Source of the DNA: CAMTWZ01 sp041749075
Lineage (GTDB): Bacteria; Bacteroidota; Rhodothermia; Balneolales; HLUCCA01
Assembly (NCBI GenBank): GCA_041749075.1
Contig: JBGTBY010000033.1
Location: 118,473-182,472 of the forward strand
Length of the DNA stretch: 64,000 bases
Direction: 5' to 3'
A model generated the notes under the pieces. That model ran no database searches, was not told where the DNA came from, and worked only from the letters and a program-made list of their open reading frames with translations. A program made the position numbers and the translations under genes. This document shows positions 15,647 through 26,300 of the stretch, piece by piece; position 1 is the stretch's first letter, and each line of letters begins with the position of its first letter.

Positions 15647-18243
15647 GCCCGGATCCTCAATGTGACAATCTGATGCGGTCCGAACGTTACTGGAATCTGA
15701 TGATTTTGGAAGGATGTGGCCATTGAATCGGACCATTGCTCCAACAGATCGGTGATGCTTACAGAACCACGATTACGATCGATGGTGATCGATGTCTCAA
15801 CGATGTCAGACGAATGATTGAATAAACGGATGATGAGGTCGGATGTGGCCGCATCCCGCTTATATGCCGACAGTTCGATATCCGGATGAGCGATATCCAG
15901 CATGGAATGCGATCGGGAAATCGTATGGCCGGACGGCACATGTGGCAGATAGGGCATTTCGCGGACCCAGGCGCGATGCGATTGCTCTCTTGCGTTGCGA
16001 ATCGCATGTCCATCGGCTTTGGGTTCGATTCCGATATGCAGCAAGAAATCGAGTTCACGCTGGCATTGGGCACCGGGAGTCGGAATCTGCGGACCGGCTT
16101 GCACGCGCCGGATGCGTCCGCCACCCACAGATAATTCCCCAACCGCGCGATGTAGCGTGATGGCCAGAACCGGTTGACCGTCTATTTGTGTGAGTTCGGC
16201 TTCATGGAGTCCATGTGTTGAAATTCGCAATACCTGATCGCCAAACGGCACCAGCACGAAATCCTTGACATGCTGCGTCGGGTACGTCAATTCGCCTGGA
16301 TAGGACGCATAGCGTTCGGGATGCGATTCGGGCGTTTGTTTATCGGCGATACCGCGTGTCGCGATTCGGAAATGCGCATCGGCCAAGAACTCATGCGGCG
16401 ATGCAGGTAACGGGATGTTCACTCGCATCCGCCCGTTTTCTGCGATGTTCCGGTACCGAATGTTGGAATGCAAACAACCGTGTGAGTATGAGTGGGACAC
16501 GTTGATCGGAATATCGACCTGCTCATCGGATGCGGGTTTGACTGGAACCGTGATCGAATGCTGATGCAGATAGGTCGATTTTTTCGTGACTAAGATGGAT
16601 TTGACCATTGCGCCGGATGGATCGGGACCAAAGCTATACGTATCGCCCAAATCATGCTCATAAGCGAAGAAAAGGTTGTCTCGGAGGTGGGCCAAGGTTT
16701 CTGGAGCCGGCATGACGGGAAGCTCTGCGGACGGCGCGTCGGTGGTAAACACGTGAACGATCTGATAGCCAAGCGGGGGTAGGGTGATATCGAACTCGAT
16801 ATCGTATGCGCGTCCCCAGGTCTGTTCCAAGTAATGGTTCCGCAGAATGTGCTCCACGGAGCCGACCAAATGCAAGGGGAGGGGATGTCCTTGTGCATCG
16901 ATTGCGGAAAGTCGTTCGATTGGGAGGCGGACACCTTTTTCAGCATCCGCATTTGGCAGAAGAATCCGAGTAGTGATGCGTGTGGTGACGGACCATGGAT
17001 GCGGGTTGAACACGAAAACATCACTAAAGCGCGGCCCGGTTGAGGAGGGTGGTTGGAGGCCGGCGAGACGCATGGATTCGAGGGCTTCGACTAGAATAGC
17101 TTCACCGGTTTCGACCACTTCCCGATACCGGACTTCATTATCCTGATGCACGCCATCATGGCTGCAGCCGCAGATATCGTCGTGCGGGTGATTTTTAAGC
17201 AAGGTTTTCCAAGCCCGCTCGAGGAAATAGGTGGATTCGGCTCGATTTGGGAGTGTCGAGGCGAACACGTCCATCGGTTCGACTACGGTTTCCAGCAGCG
17301 ATTGCGCCTGATGGTTTAGTTGTTTCAGGTAGACCCGCGTGGAATACACGCTTAGAAGGATGGGTTGGTCGGCATTGCCGATCAAGTCGCCATGTACAAC
17401 GGCGTGTGGTTTGGCTTGGGAGCGAAGCGCATCCACGAAATCTCCGAACGTGCCATGCGTCAGGTGGATGTCTGGGACTAGGGTTTGGGTGCGGCGGAGC
17501 AAGGATGGGAGCTCCGCTTGCTCGGGCATGTGGTCGAAGCCGTTGTTCAGCAGGAAAACAGACTCTTTCTGTAATTCGCCCAGTTTGGAAACGGTTTTGC
17601 GGATTTGGTCCGCCGCCAATTGCGGATCCGCCTCGAGGCCTTCGTGTCGACCGTAGACACTGGGCAGGCCGAGGGATCCCGCATTGAAGTATCCATCCGC
17701 TAAATAGATGGAGAACACATCCGACCCATCCGGACCGCGCCATGTGAATACTGATCCGGCTACTTCTTTGTCTTTGGCAGACAATCCGCGCATGAATATG
17801 AAGGATGTGAGTCCGAATCCGTTCAATATCTGGGGCAATTGCGCGATATGACCGAACGGATCCGGAACATATCCGACCTGCATCGACCCGCCAAAACGAG
17901 ACGCCGTATCAAATCCGATCTGAAGATTTCGGATGATGGATTCCGGACTGACCAAAAATAGATCGGGCGACACATACCAAGGTCCGCAAATCAACTTTCC
18001 ATTTTTGATGAGCTTCTCGAGACGTGGCTTGTTCTCGGGGCGGATTTCCAAGTAATCATTCAACAGAACAGTCTGCCCATCCAGCGTGAAGGAATGAAAA
18101 TCTGGGGATGACTCGAGTAGGTCGATCAACCGATCAACCAATCGGACAAGCCGGAATCGGAAGCTGGAAAATGGAAGATACCACGCTCTGTCCCAATGCG
18201 TGTGGGAAACAACGATAGCGGATTTTGCTTGCGGGGATTCCAT
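15643..18243 (-). CDS. GH38 alpha-mannosidase
   Basis: The 866-residue enzyme begins MESPQAKSAIVVSHTHWDRA with the zinc-binding HTHWD (14-18). The GYVPDPFGH motif contains the nucleophile Asp near 128, and NNGFDHMP gives further metal and substrate contacts. Central and C-terminal beta-sandwich domains (YVPHVF-like strands, LHRAVGELSVGGG) follow, as in family 38. It releases alpha-mannose from oligosaccharides. There is no signal peptide, so imported fragments are cut in the cytoplasm. A TTG 12 bases upstream is in frame, but ATG 18243 is preferred. It leads the minus operon and is divergent from the T9SS/TonB operon. Confidence 0.92.
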   Translation of the reverse strand: MESPQAKSAIVVSHTHWDRAWYLPFSSFRFRLVRLVDRLIDLLESSPDFHSFTLDGQTVLLNDYLEIRPENKPRLEKLIKNGKLICGPWYVSPDLFLVSPESIIRNLQIGFDTASRFGGSMQVGYVPDPFGHIAQLPQILNGFGLTSFIFMRGLSAKDKEVAGSVFTWRGPDGSDVFSIYLADGYFNAGSLGLPSVYGRHEGLEADPQLAADQIRKTVSKLGELQKESVFLLNNGFDHMPEQAELPSLLRRTQTLVPDIHLTHGTFGDFVDALRSQAKPHAVVHGDLIGNADQPILLSVYSTRVYLKQLNHQAQSLLETVVEPMDVFASTLPNRAESTYFLERAWKTLLKNHPHDDICGCSHDGVHQDNEVRYREVVETGEAILVEALESMRLAGLQPPSSTGPRFSDVFVFNPHPWSVTTRITTRILLPNADAEKGVRLPIERLSAIDAQGHPLPLHLVGSVEHILRNHYLEQTWGRAYDIEFDITLPPLGYQIVHVFTTDAPSAELPVMPAPETLAHLRDNLFFAYEHDLGDTYSFGPDPSGAMVKSILVTKKSTYLHQHSITVPVKPASDEQVDIPINVSHSYSHGCLHSNIRYRNIAENGRMRVNIPLPASPHEFLADAHFRIATRGIADKQTPESHPERYASYPGELTYPTQHVKDFVLVPFGDQVLRISTHGLHEAELTQIDGQPVLAITLHRAVGELSVGGGRIRRVQAGPQIPTPGAQCQRELDFLLHIGIEPKADGHAIRNAREQSHRAWVREMPYLPHVPSGHTISRSHSMLDIAHPDIELSAYKRDAATSDLIIRLFNHSSDIVETSITIDRNRGSVSITDLLEQWSDSMATSFQNHQIPVTFGPHQIVTLRIRA

Positions 18244-18252
18244 TTCAGTCGT

Positions 18253-18260
18253 CAAAGATA
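18253..18260 (-). promoter_or_regulatory. TAnnTTTG -7-like element for the GH38 operon
   Basis: On the minus strand the bases read TATCTTTG, a full match to the Bacteroidota -7 consensus TAnnTTTG. A matching TTG at the expected -33 position is not clear. Transcription would begin close to the ATG at 18243, giving an almost leaderless mRNA. Confidence 0.35.
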
Positions 18261-18366
18261 CGGGAAAAAGGAGGTGATATATCAGACCGTCACAAGGATT
18301 ACAATGTGTCGATCAGGCTTGTCACTCAAATGGTAAGTTGGGTTGTCGAGAGTTGCAAATGCAAAT

Positions 18367-18380
18367 AAAAAGCGCTTTTT
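18367..18380. promoter_or_regulatory. AAAAAGCGCTTTTT palindrome, LacI-type operator candidate
   Basis: This perfect 14-base palindrome with a central CG lies in the 262-base region between the two divergent glycan operons. LacI-family operators typically show an AAnCGnTT or AAAGCGCTTT form. A shorter copy overlaps the glutamate dehydrogenase promoter at 52940-52949. The regulator at 27588 has a LacI-like sensor but a GntR-type DNA-binding domain, so the binding protein is uncertain. Confidence 0.45.
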
Positions 18381-18400
18381 GAAGTTTTTAATTCTTGCTA

Positions 18401-18431
18401 TTGCACCTGACAGTGGCATGAGTTACTTTAG
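18401..18431 (+). promoter_or_regulatory. Possible Bacteroidota-type promoter of the T9SS/TonB operon
   Basis: TTG at 18401-18403 and TACTTTAG at 18424-18431 are separated by 20 bases. This matches the TTG / TAnnTTTG layout with one mismatch in the -7 box. It lies downstream of the LacI-like palindrome and 75 bases before the first ATG at 18506. Confidence 0.35.
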
Positions 18432-18505
18432 TTCAAGACCGTCTCAATCCAGAGATCATTGTGATGGTTTTTATTTAAAACCCCAACAATTATGGCTACA
18501 ATCTT

Positions 18506-20647
18506 ATGAAAAAACGGATACTGTTGGTGGCACTCCTCGCTGTTTTCGGAGGCGCTACCCATCTGACGGCTCAATCAGCCCATAATCTGATCGACATCGC
18601 ATACAAGGGAACACCTGTTGTGGTCGATGGCAATCTGAACGATTGGAATGATGCACATTTCTATTTTATGAGTCAGGATTCTCCATTTTTCCGCGACATC
18701 AATGGAAATCTGATTCAAGGACTTCCGGCATCGCCCAGCGATTTCAGCGCCTATTTCGCATTAAAAATGACAGACGATGCGGTCTACATCGCGTTGAAAG
18801 TAAGAGACGAGGGTACGCCCATGATCGAAACGCCGGATGCGCCCAATTTGGCATTCAACTACGATCATGTGAGTCTGTATCTCGGTCTGTATGATATCGG
18901 AACCCGCGCGGGATCCCCACACTTGGAGGGTCCGGGCGAGTTCTATCATATCGCACAGAACGAACGCAAAGACTCGGTCTTGGCCAACCGCACGTACCGC
19001 ATTGGTCCTGGCCAAGACAACACCACTACTACGTTGGGTGCCGACTACCAATTGTTGCTTCGCAATTTGGAACACAATCCTGCCACGTTCAATTCACGTG
19101 CCCACACCTATTCTGGTGCGTACATGGACACCACGATTGGTGGAACTCTCGCAGCGGGTGCCTTTTTCCCGGATGAAACTGGTTATACGATCGAATGGCG
19201 CATCCCATTCTCATCACTTGCTGGAAACGTGGCGAAAGGCTCTGGTCCTTATGCAGGAAAATTCAATTGGCCGCTATATCAGCCTGCTCACGGCCATATC
19301 ATCCCATTTGATGTGGACATTACCGATTTGGATGTAGGCGACCGTGGCCTGAACCGTTACCTTCGCGCGGGTCAATATCCATCCCTATGGCGTGATTCGA
19401 AAAGTTTCGGCATGCGTGGGCGAGTGGTCGATTTGTCGGCCCATGCTTATGATCGTCCAAACAACAAATACTATATCGATTACAAACCGGTTCAGAATGT
19501 GACCGTTGATGGCAACATCGCCGATTGGTCTGATGCCATGTTTGTCGGAAAATCCCAAGATCACCCGCATTTTCTGGATATGAACGGAAACCAAATCCAA
19601 GGTCTGCCTGCGGGTCCGGCTGACTTCTCTTTCTTCTACGCCATGAAAATGGACGACGAAAACCTCTATGTGGGCCTGCGAGTTCGCGATGAAGGCACGC
19701 CTATGATTGAGACGCCAGATGCGCCGAACCTGGCGTTCAACTACGACCACATGTCGGTGTATCTTGGCTTGTTTAACATGGGTAATGCGGCTTCTTCACC
19801 ACATGTGGAAGGTCCTGGAGCGTTCTATCACATCGCCCAAAACGAAGCAAAAGATTCCGTACTGGCAAACAGAACCTATCGTATTGGTCCTGGCCAAGAT
19901 AATACCACGTCTACATTAGGTCCCGATTATCAATTGTTGATCCGTGCGATCGAGCATAATGCGGCCACCTTCAATTCCCGCGCTCATACCTATTCCGGAG
20001 CATATATGGATACCACCATCGGTGGAACCGTGGCCGCATCGGCATTGGACGCTCAAGAGTTAGGGTATTTCCTCGAATGGAAAATTCCATTCGCATCGCT
20101 GGCTGGTAATGTGGCGAAAGGTTCTGGCCCCTACGCTGGCAAATTCAACTGGCCGCAATATGCCCCTGTTGTAGGGCATTTGATCGCATTCGATGCGGAT
20201 GTGACCGACTCGGATGAAGGCGACCGTGGCTTGAACCGTTATATCCGCCTCGGACGTCAACCTGCTTTATGGCGCGATTCGAAAAGCTTTGGCATGCGCG
20301 GAAATGTGATTTCGGGCGGTATTCCGGTCATTTCGACCTCCATCGAAAATAATGATGTGATCGGACGCGACACTGATCGCCCCGCATCCATCTATATCGA
20401 CCGCAACTATCCGAATCCATTCAACCCTGGAACGACCATCGTGTATGGCTTGAATCAATCCGGTCCGATCAACCTGACCGTATATGATCTTTTGGGCCGC
20501 CAAGTAGCCGTCTTGGTGAACGGATTCAAAGCCTCGGGCGAATACAGTGTGAATTTCGACGCTACAGGCTTAGCAAGCGGATTGTATGTCTACCGACTCA
20601 CGAACGGTAGTGAGGTTGTGACTCGTACGATGACGCTCGTCAAGTAA
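18506..20647 (+). CDS. T9SS surface protein with two CBM9/DOMON-like domains
   Basis: The 713-residue protein has a signal peptide (MKKRILLVALLAVFGGATHL...AQS). Two homologous units of about 290 residues each follow, near 30-310 and 325-610. Each has VVVDGNLNDWNDA or VTVDGNIADWSDA, a YIALKVRDEGTPMIETPDAP segment and NRTYRIGPGQDNTT, the pattern of CBM9-like carbohydrate-binding sandwiches. Matching codons differ mostly at silent positions, so the duplication is old and the protein sequence is conserved. The C-terminus (NYPNPFNPGTTI to MTLVK) is a type A T9SS sorting domain. It is first in the plus operon and probably binds glycan at the cell surface. Confidence 0.85.
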   Translation: MKKRILLVALLAVFGGATHLTAQSAHNLIDIAYKGTPVVVDGNLNDWNDAHFYFMSQDSPFFRDINGNLIQGLPASPSDFSAYFALKMTDDAVYIALKVRDEGTPMIETPDAPNLAFNYDHVSLYLGLYDIGTRAGSPHLEGPGEFYHIAQNERKDSVLANRTYRIGPGQDNTTTTLGADYQLLLRNLEHNPATFNSRAHTYSGAYMDTTIGGTLAAGAFFPDETGYTIEWRIPFSSLAGNVAKGSGPYAGKFNWPLYQPAHGHIIPFDVDITDLDVGDRGLNRYLRAGQYPSLWRDSKSFGMRGRVVDLSAHAYDRPNNKYYIDYKPVQNVTVDGNIADWSDAMFVGKSQDHPHFLDMNGNQIQGLPAGPADFSFFYAMKMDDENLYVGLRVRDEGTPMIETPDAPNLAFNYDHMSVYLGLFNMGNAASSPHVEGPGAFYHIAQNEAKDSVLANRTYRIGPGQDNTTSTLGPDYQLLIRAIEHNAATFNSRAHTYSGAYMDTTIGGTVAASALDAQELGYFLEWKIPFASLAGNVAKGSGPYAGKFNWPQYAPVVGHLIAFDADVTDSDEGDRGLNRYIRLGRQPALWRDSKSFGMRGNVISGGIPVISTSIENNDVIGRDTDRPASIYIDRNYPNPFNPGTTIVYGLNQSGPINLTVYDLLGRQVAVLVNGFKASGEYSVNFDATGLASGLYVYRLTNGSEVVTRTMTLVK

Positions 20648-20667
20648 TTGACCGGCTCTTCATGGTT

Positions 20668-20708
20668 GTCCCGGTGGCTCTTAGGGTGAGCCGCCGGGAC
20701 CTTTTTTA
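20668..20708 (+). terminator. Strong intrinsic terminator after the CBM9-like gene
   Basis: GTCCCGGTGGCTC (20668-20680) pairs with GAGCCGCCGGGAC (20688-20700) with a single G-T wobble, and CTTTTTT follows. It lies between the first gene and the TonB receptor gene, so it could attenuate the operon and give more of the first protein. Confidence 0.88.
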
Positions 20709-20730
20709 TCTCCAATTGATCTTCACGCAT

Positions 20731-23385
20731 ATGAACGTCGCGCGCACCTGTCTCGCTTTCGTCATGTTAGTCCTCATGGCGGGTTCCGTTTCCGCCCAAA
20801 CCGGAAAAATCGAGGGACGTGTACTGGATGAAGCCGGCGAACCGCTTGTCGGGGTCAATGTGTTTGTGGAAGGCACCACTCGAGGTAGCTCAACCGACAT
20901 CGATGGCTATTATTTCATTCTGAATGTGAGGCCAGGTACCTACACCTTGATGGCCACCTACATCGGATTCAACACGGCGCGCACGACCGGCGTCGACGTT
21001 TCCGTCGATCGCACCACCTCCATCGATTTCCGACTGACAGAAGAATCCCTCACTTTGGGAGAAGTTGTGGTTTCGGCGGATGCGGTTCGGATCGAACGGG
21101 ATCGCACGAGCTCATCGTCCAAAGTGACCGGCGAGCAGTTGCAAGTGCTTCCGGTCGATAACTTTCTTCAAGCCGTCGGCCTCCAGGCCGGCGTCACCCG
21201 TGGCCAAGGAGGTAGCTTACATATCCGCGGCGGACGAACAAGCGAAGTGAAATATTATGTGGATGGGATCGCTGTATCGAATCCCTTCAATTTCGGACTC
21301 TCCGTTCCCGTCGAGAACACCGCCGTTCAGCAAGTCGAAGTCATTTCCGGCACGTATAATGCCGAGTTCGGCCAAGCCAATTCCGGAATCATCAATATCG
21401 TGACCCGCGAAGGTGGCGAATCCCTTCAAGGAACCTTCATCACGAGCGTCGGAACATATCTGTCCGACGAAAGCGATACATATCACCGCATCAACAAAGC
21501 GAGCCCGTACGGGATTCAGTCCTACGAAGGCTCCCTTTCCGGACCCACATTCGCAAAACAACTCAAGTTTTTTGTAAATGCGCGCTACACCGATAATCAG
21601 GGTTATCTGTTCGGGCGGCACATATTTAGTCCGTCGGATTCATCCAATTTCAGCGCGACAGATTTCAATGATTGGTACATCGAATCGTCTGGAGATTCCA
21701 GCACAGTGGCCATGAATCCTGTGACGGGTCTCACGACGATGGGAAAACTCACGTGGGATGTCACCCGCGACGTGAAGGTGTCCTATTCCGTCACCCGTGG
21801 CCATACGAAAGCAAAAGCCTACTCCCATCTATACCGTCTCAGTCCCTTTTCACTGCCTACCCAATTCAGTGAGAACTGGAATCATTTGGTCACACTGAAC
21901 CATGTGATAGACAATCGCACCTTCTACAATCTGCGCTTCACGGCCAATTACACCAATTTCCAGCAGCATAAGTATTCCGATTGGCAGGATGCTCGCTATC
22001 GCGACGCCTTCGGCCGAAATCAGCGTATTTCCTTCATGTTCGCGACCGGTGGAGTGGACAACCGCCACATCAACCGTGTGAGCGCCACCTATGCGGGCCG
22101 GTTCGACATCACTCGTCAGTTCGGAAAATCGCATCTCGTGAAAACCGGATTCGAGTATCGTTGGAACGAGCTGAATGTGGAAGATTTCTCCGTCATCATC
22201 GATCCCTTTCTCTACGGCGACCTGACGCCCCGCCAAAATCGCAACGACTCCCGTCTTTATTCCAATTTCACGCGCACCCCGGTCGAAATATCCGCCTACA
22301 TCCAAGATAAAATCGAGATCGAAGACCTGATCATCAACATCGGTCTTCGGTACGATTATTTCGATCCGCATAGCCGCGTTCCGACCGACATCCGCGACCC
22401 AGACAACTCCTTCCTCGAGCGCCCGGAAGACGAGGCCTACGTCATGGCCAAACCGAAACAGCAAGTGTCCCCACGCATCGGATTCGCATTTCCGATTACC
22501 GCGACGGGCGTCATTTATGCGTCCTACGGTCAGTTTTTTCAGATTCCGGAATTCCTGCGCTTATATGAGAATCCAACGTTCAACGTTCGCGGTGGAACCT
22601 TCAATACGGTATTGGGCAATGCCGACCTCGAAGCGCAACGCTCCGTCTTGTATGAAATCGGTCTGCAACAACAGTTAGGCGATTATCTGGCCATGGATCT
22701 GACCGTCTATCATAGGGATGTGCGGTTCTTGCTGGGTTCATCCCTCTATTCCCGCTATTTCGGCGGCGATTCGTACGGTCGTTATGAAAACAAAGACTTT
22801 GGCTCGGTCCGTGGTGTCACCACTGCTTTGAGTTATGCCGATCCCCGTAGCGGCGTGAACATCGGGCTCAATTACACCTTCCAATCCGCCCGAGGCAATG
22901 GTTCTGATCCCCTTCAAGCCTTTTTCGACGCTCAAGGCTCGAACGAGGCCAATGCCGTTCTCATTCCGCTGGATTGGGACACACAACACAATCTGACCAC
23001 GCAAGTGGCGCTGCAATTGCGAAACTGGAACGTGGGTGTGACGGGCGAATTCCGCACCGGGTATCCGTTCACACCCAACGACATCCGCGGCCAGCGCATC
23101 GTGGAGCAACGCAATGCCTCGCGCTACCAATCCGAACTGTATTTCGATGCCCGCTTGTCGCGCGTCATCCGCATCGGCAATGTGAAAGGTCAGTTCTTCA
23201 TGATCGGCGAAAACCTGTTAGGATTTCTTCGCGACGACCGCTATCCGCCATTGCGTGACGATGAGATCGAGTTTTCCCGTCAAAACGGACTCGAACGCGT
23301 GAACACACGTCTCGAATTCGAGCGGAACCCGGCCATTCAGCCATCCCCACGAAATATCCGCGCCGGCATCCAATTCGACTTTTAA
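20731..23385 (+). CDS. TonB-dependent outer membrane receptor with carboxypeptidase-like N-domain
   Basis: From ATG 20731 the 884-residue protein has a signal peptide (MNVARTCLAFVMLVLMAGSVSA). A CarboxypepD_reg-like domain spans 24-104 (GKIEGRVLDEAGEPLVGVNV). The plug runs near 120-245 (SLHIRGGRTSEVKYYVDGIA, GIINIVTREGG), followed by a 22-strand barrel ending IRAGIQFDF. It imports large ligands with TonB-ExbBD energy. The longer frame from 20662 has no signal at its start and crosses the terminator, so it was rejected. No SusD-type lipoprotein follows; a large surface protein and a PorV-like barrel come next. The ligand is probably a glycan, by context. Confidence 0.92.
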   Translation: MNVARTCLAFVMLVLMAGSVSAQTGKIEGRVLDEAGEPLVGVNVFVEGTTRGSSTDIDGYYFILNVRPGTYTLMATYIGFNTARTTGVDVSVDRTTSIDFRLTEESLTLGEVVVSADAVRIERDRTSSSSKVTGEQLQVLPVDNFLQAVGLQAGVTRGQGGSLHIRGGRTSEVKYYVDGIAVSNPFNFGLSVPVENTAVQQVEVISGTYNAEFGQANSGIINIVTREGGESLQGTFITSVGTYLSDESDTYHRINKASPYGIQSYEGSLSGPTFAKQLKFFVNARYTDNQGYLFGRHIFSPSDSSNFSATDFNDWYIESSGDSSTVAMNPVTGLTTMGKLTWDVTRDVKVSYSVTRGHTKAKAYSHLYRLSPFSLPTQFSENWNHLVTLNHVIDNRTFYNLRFTANYTNFQQHKYSDWQDARYRDAFGRNQRISFMFATGGVDNRHINRVSATYAGRFDITRQFGKSHLVKTGFEYRWNELNVEDFSVIIDPFLYGDLTPRQNRNDSRLYSNFTRTPVEISAYIQDKIEIEDLIINIGLRYDYFDPHSRVPTDIRDPDNSFLERPEDEAYVMAKPKQQVSPRIGFAFPITATGVIYASYGQFFQIPEFLRLYENPTFNVRGGTFNTVLGNADLEAQRSVLYEIGLQQQLGDYLAMDLTVYHRDVRFLLGSSLYSRYFGGDSYGRYENKDFGSVRGVTTALSYADPRSGVNIGLNYTFQSARGNGSDPLQAFFDAQGSNEANAVLIPLDWDTQHNLTTQVALQLRNWNVGVTGEFRTGYPFTPNDIRGQRIVEQRNASRYQSELYFDARLSRVIRIGNVKGQFFMIGENLLGFLRDDRYPPLRDDEIEFSRQNGLERVNTRLEFERNPAIQPSPRNIRAGIQFDF

Positions 23386-23394
23386 GGTGAATCC

Positions 23395-26300
23395 ATGAAA
23401 CGCATCTGTCTTTCTCTTCTTTTCGCCGCTGGATTTGTGACCGTCGCCTCCGCTCAAAGCGGAGTGTATGTGGATCCGAACCGGAGCAATCAGGATTGGC
23501 GCACTGCCATGAACATGAACGGCAACAATACCGAATCGATCATCACCAACTATGGGACGATCGGACGCGGTAATGCCTCCATCAACCAAGCCGGCGTATG
23601 GCCGAGAGGTACGGGCCATGGCCATTTGCATCAATTGACAGGTTTGGTAACCTCTCGTGTCACGAAACCCGATAATTCCACTCAGATTCTTCTATCGGAA
23701 GGATATGAGGAAGGAAATGTGGCCGAATACACCGACCCGGTCACAGGTGTTCAACGAAAGTTCCAACCGGTGCCGGGGTATTACAACCGCTCCGCAACCA
23801 GTGGCGAAATCGCGAATTCGCGGAATCCACAAAGTTGGCCTACTACTTGGCCCGGCAAAGATGCCTCATGGGATGGAGCTTGGAACGGATTCTTCGGCCT
23901 GAACCAGTTCAACGCCGACCAGGAAGTGTTCTATGTGATGGACGATTCTTGGGAATCGAAATTCCCTGTCTATCCGGTTCCGTCCGACACCACCATCAAA
24001 GGAATGGGCATTCAAGTGAATGTGCGTCTGTTCCAATGGTCGCAAGCCTTGGCCAAAGACCTCATTTTCATGCAGTACGAGGTGTCGAATACCGGCACCT
24101 TCCCGTTCACCTACAACATGAACGACAATCCGATGATCTTCGGCGGATACACCGATGTGAACCCGCAAGGATCTGGTGGTTCGGATGACGCCGCCGCGTT
24201 CAATCAATCCACGAACATCGTGTATGGCTGGTCGGCTACTGGTCAAGGCCTCTGGACTCAGTTCCGTGAAGTTCCACCCGGTTATATCGGCTGGAAGTTC
24301 TTGGAAAGCCCCGGCATCGCCGTGGATGGCATCGATAACGACGACGATGGCCTCATCGACGAACGTCGCGACAATCTCGCTGGCAACTATGTGTTCGGCA
24401 CGTGCGGTATCTACGCCGAAGCCCAAATGAGATGGGAAGGGGATGAGAATTGCAACTGGAACCCTTTGATCGATGATGTGGGCGCGGATGGTATCGGTCC
24501 GTTGGATCCGAATTATCCTGGTCCAGATGCGGATGGAACCGAGGGCAATGGCCGCCCAGATCAAGGCGAACCCAATTTCGGCCGCCTCGATAAAAACGAA
24601 TCCGATCAAATCGGCCTCACGGCGTTCTATGCGCCAGCGTTCAACACGGCTCTGAGTCCGAACAACGAACAAAACTTATGGCCGTTCTTCCAACCAGGGT
24701 TCTTTGGTGTACCCTTGCAAGGACAAAACCAGATCTGGATTTTCGCATCAGGACCATTCAGTCTGCTTCCCAATCAGTCCGAGCGATTCTCCACGGCATT
24801 GGTTTTCGGTGCGAACGAGCGGGAAATGTTCCGAAATGCGCAGGTTGCACAACGGATTTATGATGCGGATTACCGCTTCGCCCGTCCACCCTTGCAACCC
24901 CGCCTCACAGCTATTCCTGATGACGGACGCGTGGTTCTCCAGTGGGATGCGATCTCCGAAATGAGTTATGATCCCATCTATGGATTCGATTTCGAAGGAT
25001 ATCGCGTCATCAAAGCCACCGATCCGAGCTTCCGTGATGCGAAGGATATCACCGACGCATTGGGAACGCCTCGTTATAAGGTTTCCATCGCCCAATATGA
25101 CAAACTGAACGGGCTCACAGGTCCGCATCCGCTCCAACTCGGCGAAGAGATCGATGCTCCAACCGGCATCCATTATTATATGGGGGACGATACCGGACTA
25201 CGCCATTACTACATCGACCAGGATGTGATCAACGGCCGGGTCTACTACTATGCCATCATCGCGTATGATGCGGGTTATGCTCAAGACTTTTTCGATCGTG
25301 GCATCACCACCATTGAAACCGGTTTCAATATCTCCCCATCCGAATCGCCGGCGAGCATCACGTTGAATAATGGTGTGATCACGCGCTTCGATCCGAACAC
25401 GGCGGCGGCACGTCCGAATTCCCAGCCAAGCAATCTGATTTCCGGGTCGTTAAATACGACCGTGAAAACCTCTGGACTCGCAACGGGTACGGTTTCTGCC
25501 ATCGCGGTATCGCCCACCTTGTTCGATGATGCCTCCTTCACCATCACCTTCGAAGACGAACGCGTTCGGGCATCGGTCGAGCGTGAGACATCCACCTTCA
25601 CCATCACAAAAAGCACGGGTGAGGTTTTGGCGGACAAAGTGCCGGTTCCGCAAAACTTGGATAGCACCTATCAGCGCAGTTGGACGCACGAGCTCATCGA
25701 TCAAGGTCTGATCCTGCAATTCAATAATCGGTTTCCAACCCTATCCAACACACAACAGAATTCTGGCTGGGCCCAAGGCAGCCAAACGAATCTGTTCACC
25801 ACCATTTCGCAGGATATCGCTGTGAAATATCCGAATCGCGAAATCCAGTGGCCATTGTCTTTGGAAATCTTAGTAGGTGATCCGAACGGTCCACCATTGG
25901 ATTCGGCCTTCACATCCACAACAGGGAATGTGCGCCGTTCGGTATGGTTCAAAGTCCGTGAGCTTGGAACCCAGCGCGACTTGGATTTCATTTTCAACGA
26001 GCCCGCGGCTACGCGAAACGGCATCATCGAACCCGATGAAGTGCTTCAGATCGTGTATCGCGACGATCCCGGCGACAACCGGTTCCAGCTCACCTGGCGC
26101 ATCCGTTTTAATGTTCCAAACGATGCGTCTGGAAATCCGCTTACAGGAAATCAAATCGTGATTCCGGCTCCTGGTGACCGATATGTGATGCGGTCGAATA
26201 TTCCATACGGCCCGAATGATTCGTATCGTTTCGATAGCTTCGCCCAAACCGAAAGCACAGAACTGGGTGCCTCTATTCTGGATGCGGTTCGAGTCGTGCC

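Noticed and set aside
18265..18278. AAAAAGGAGGTGAT as the ribosome site of a small gene
   Set aside because: It matches the anti-Shine-Dalgarno complement, but the nearest ATG (18304) is too far away and the GTG overlap gives only a 20-residue peptide without features.
23866..24672. 268-codon minus-strand frame opposite the 1061-residue protein
   Set aside because: Composition is shadow-like, with no start context or domain, and the plus-strand gene is clear.
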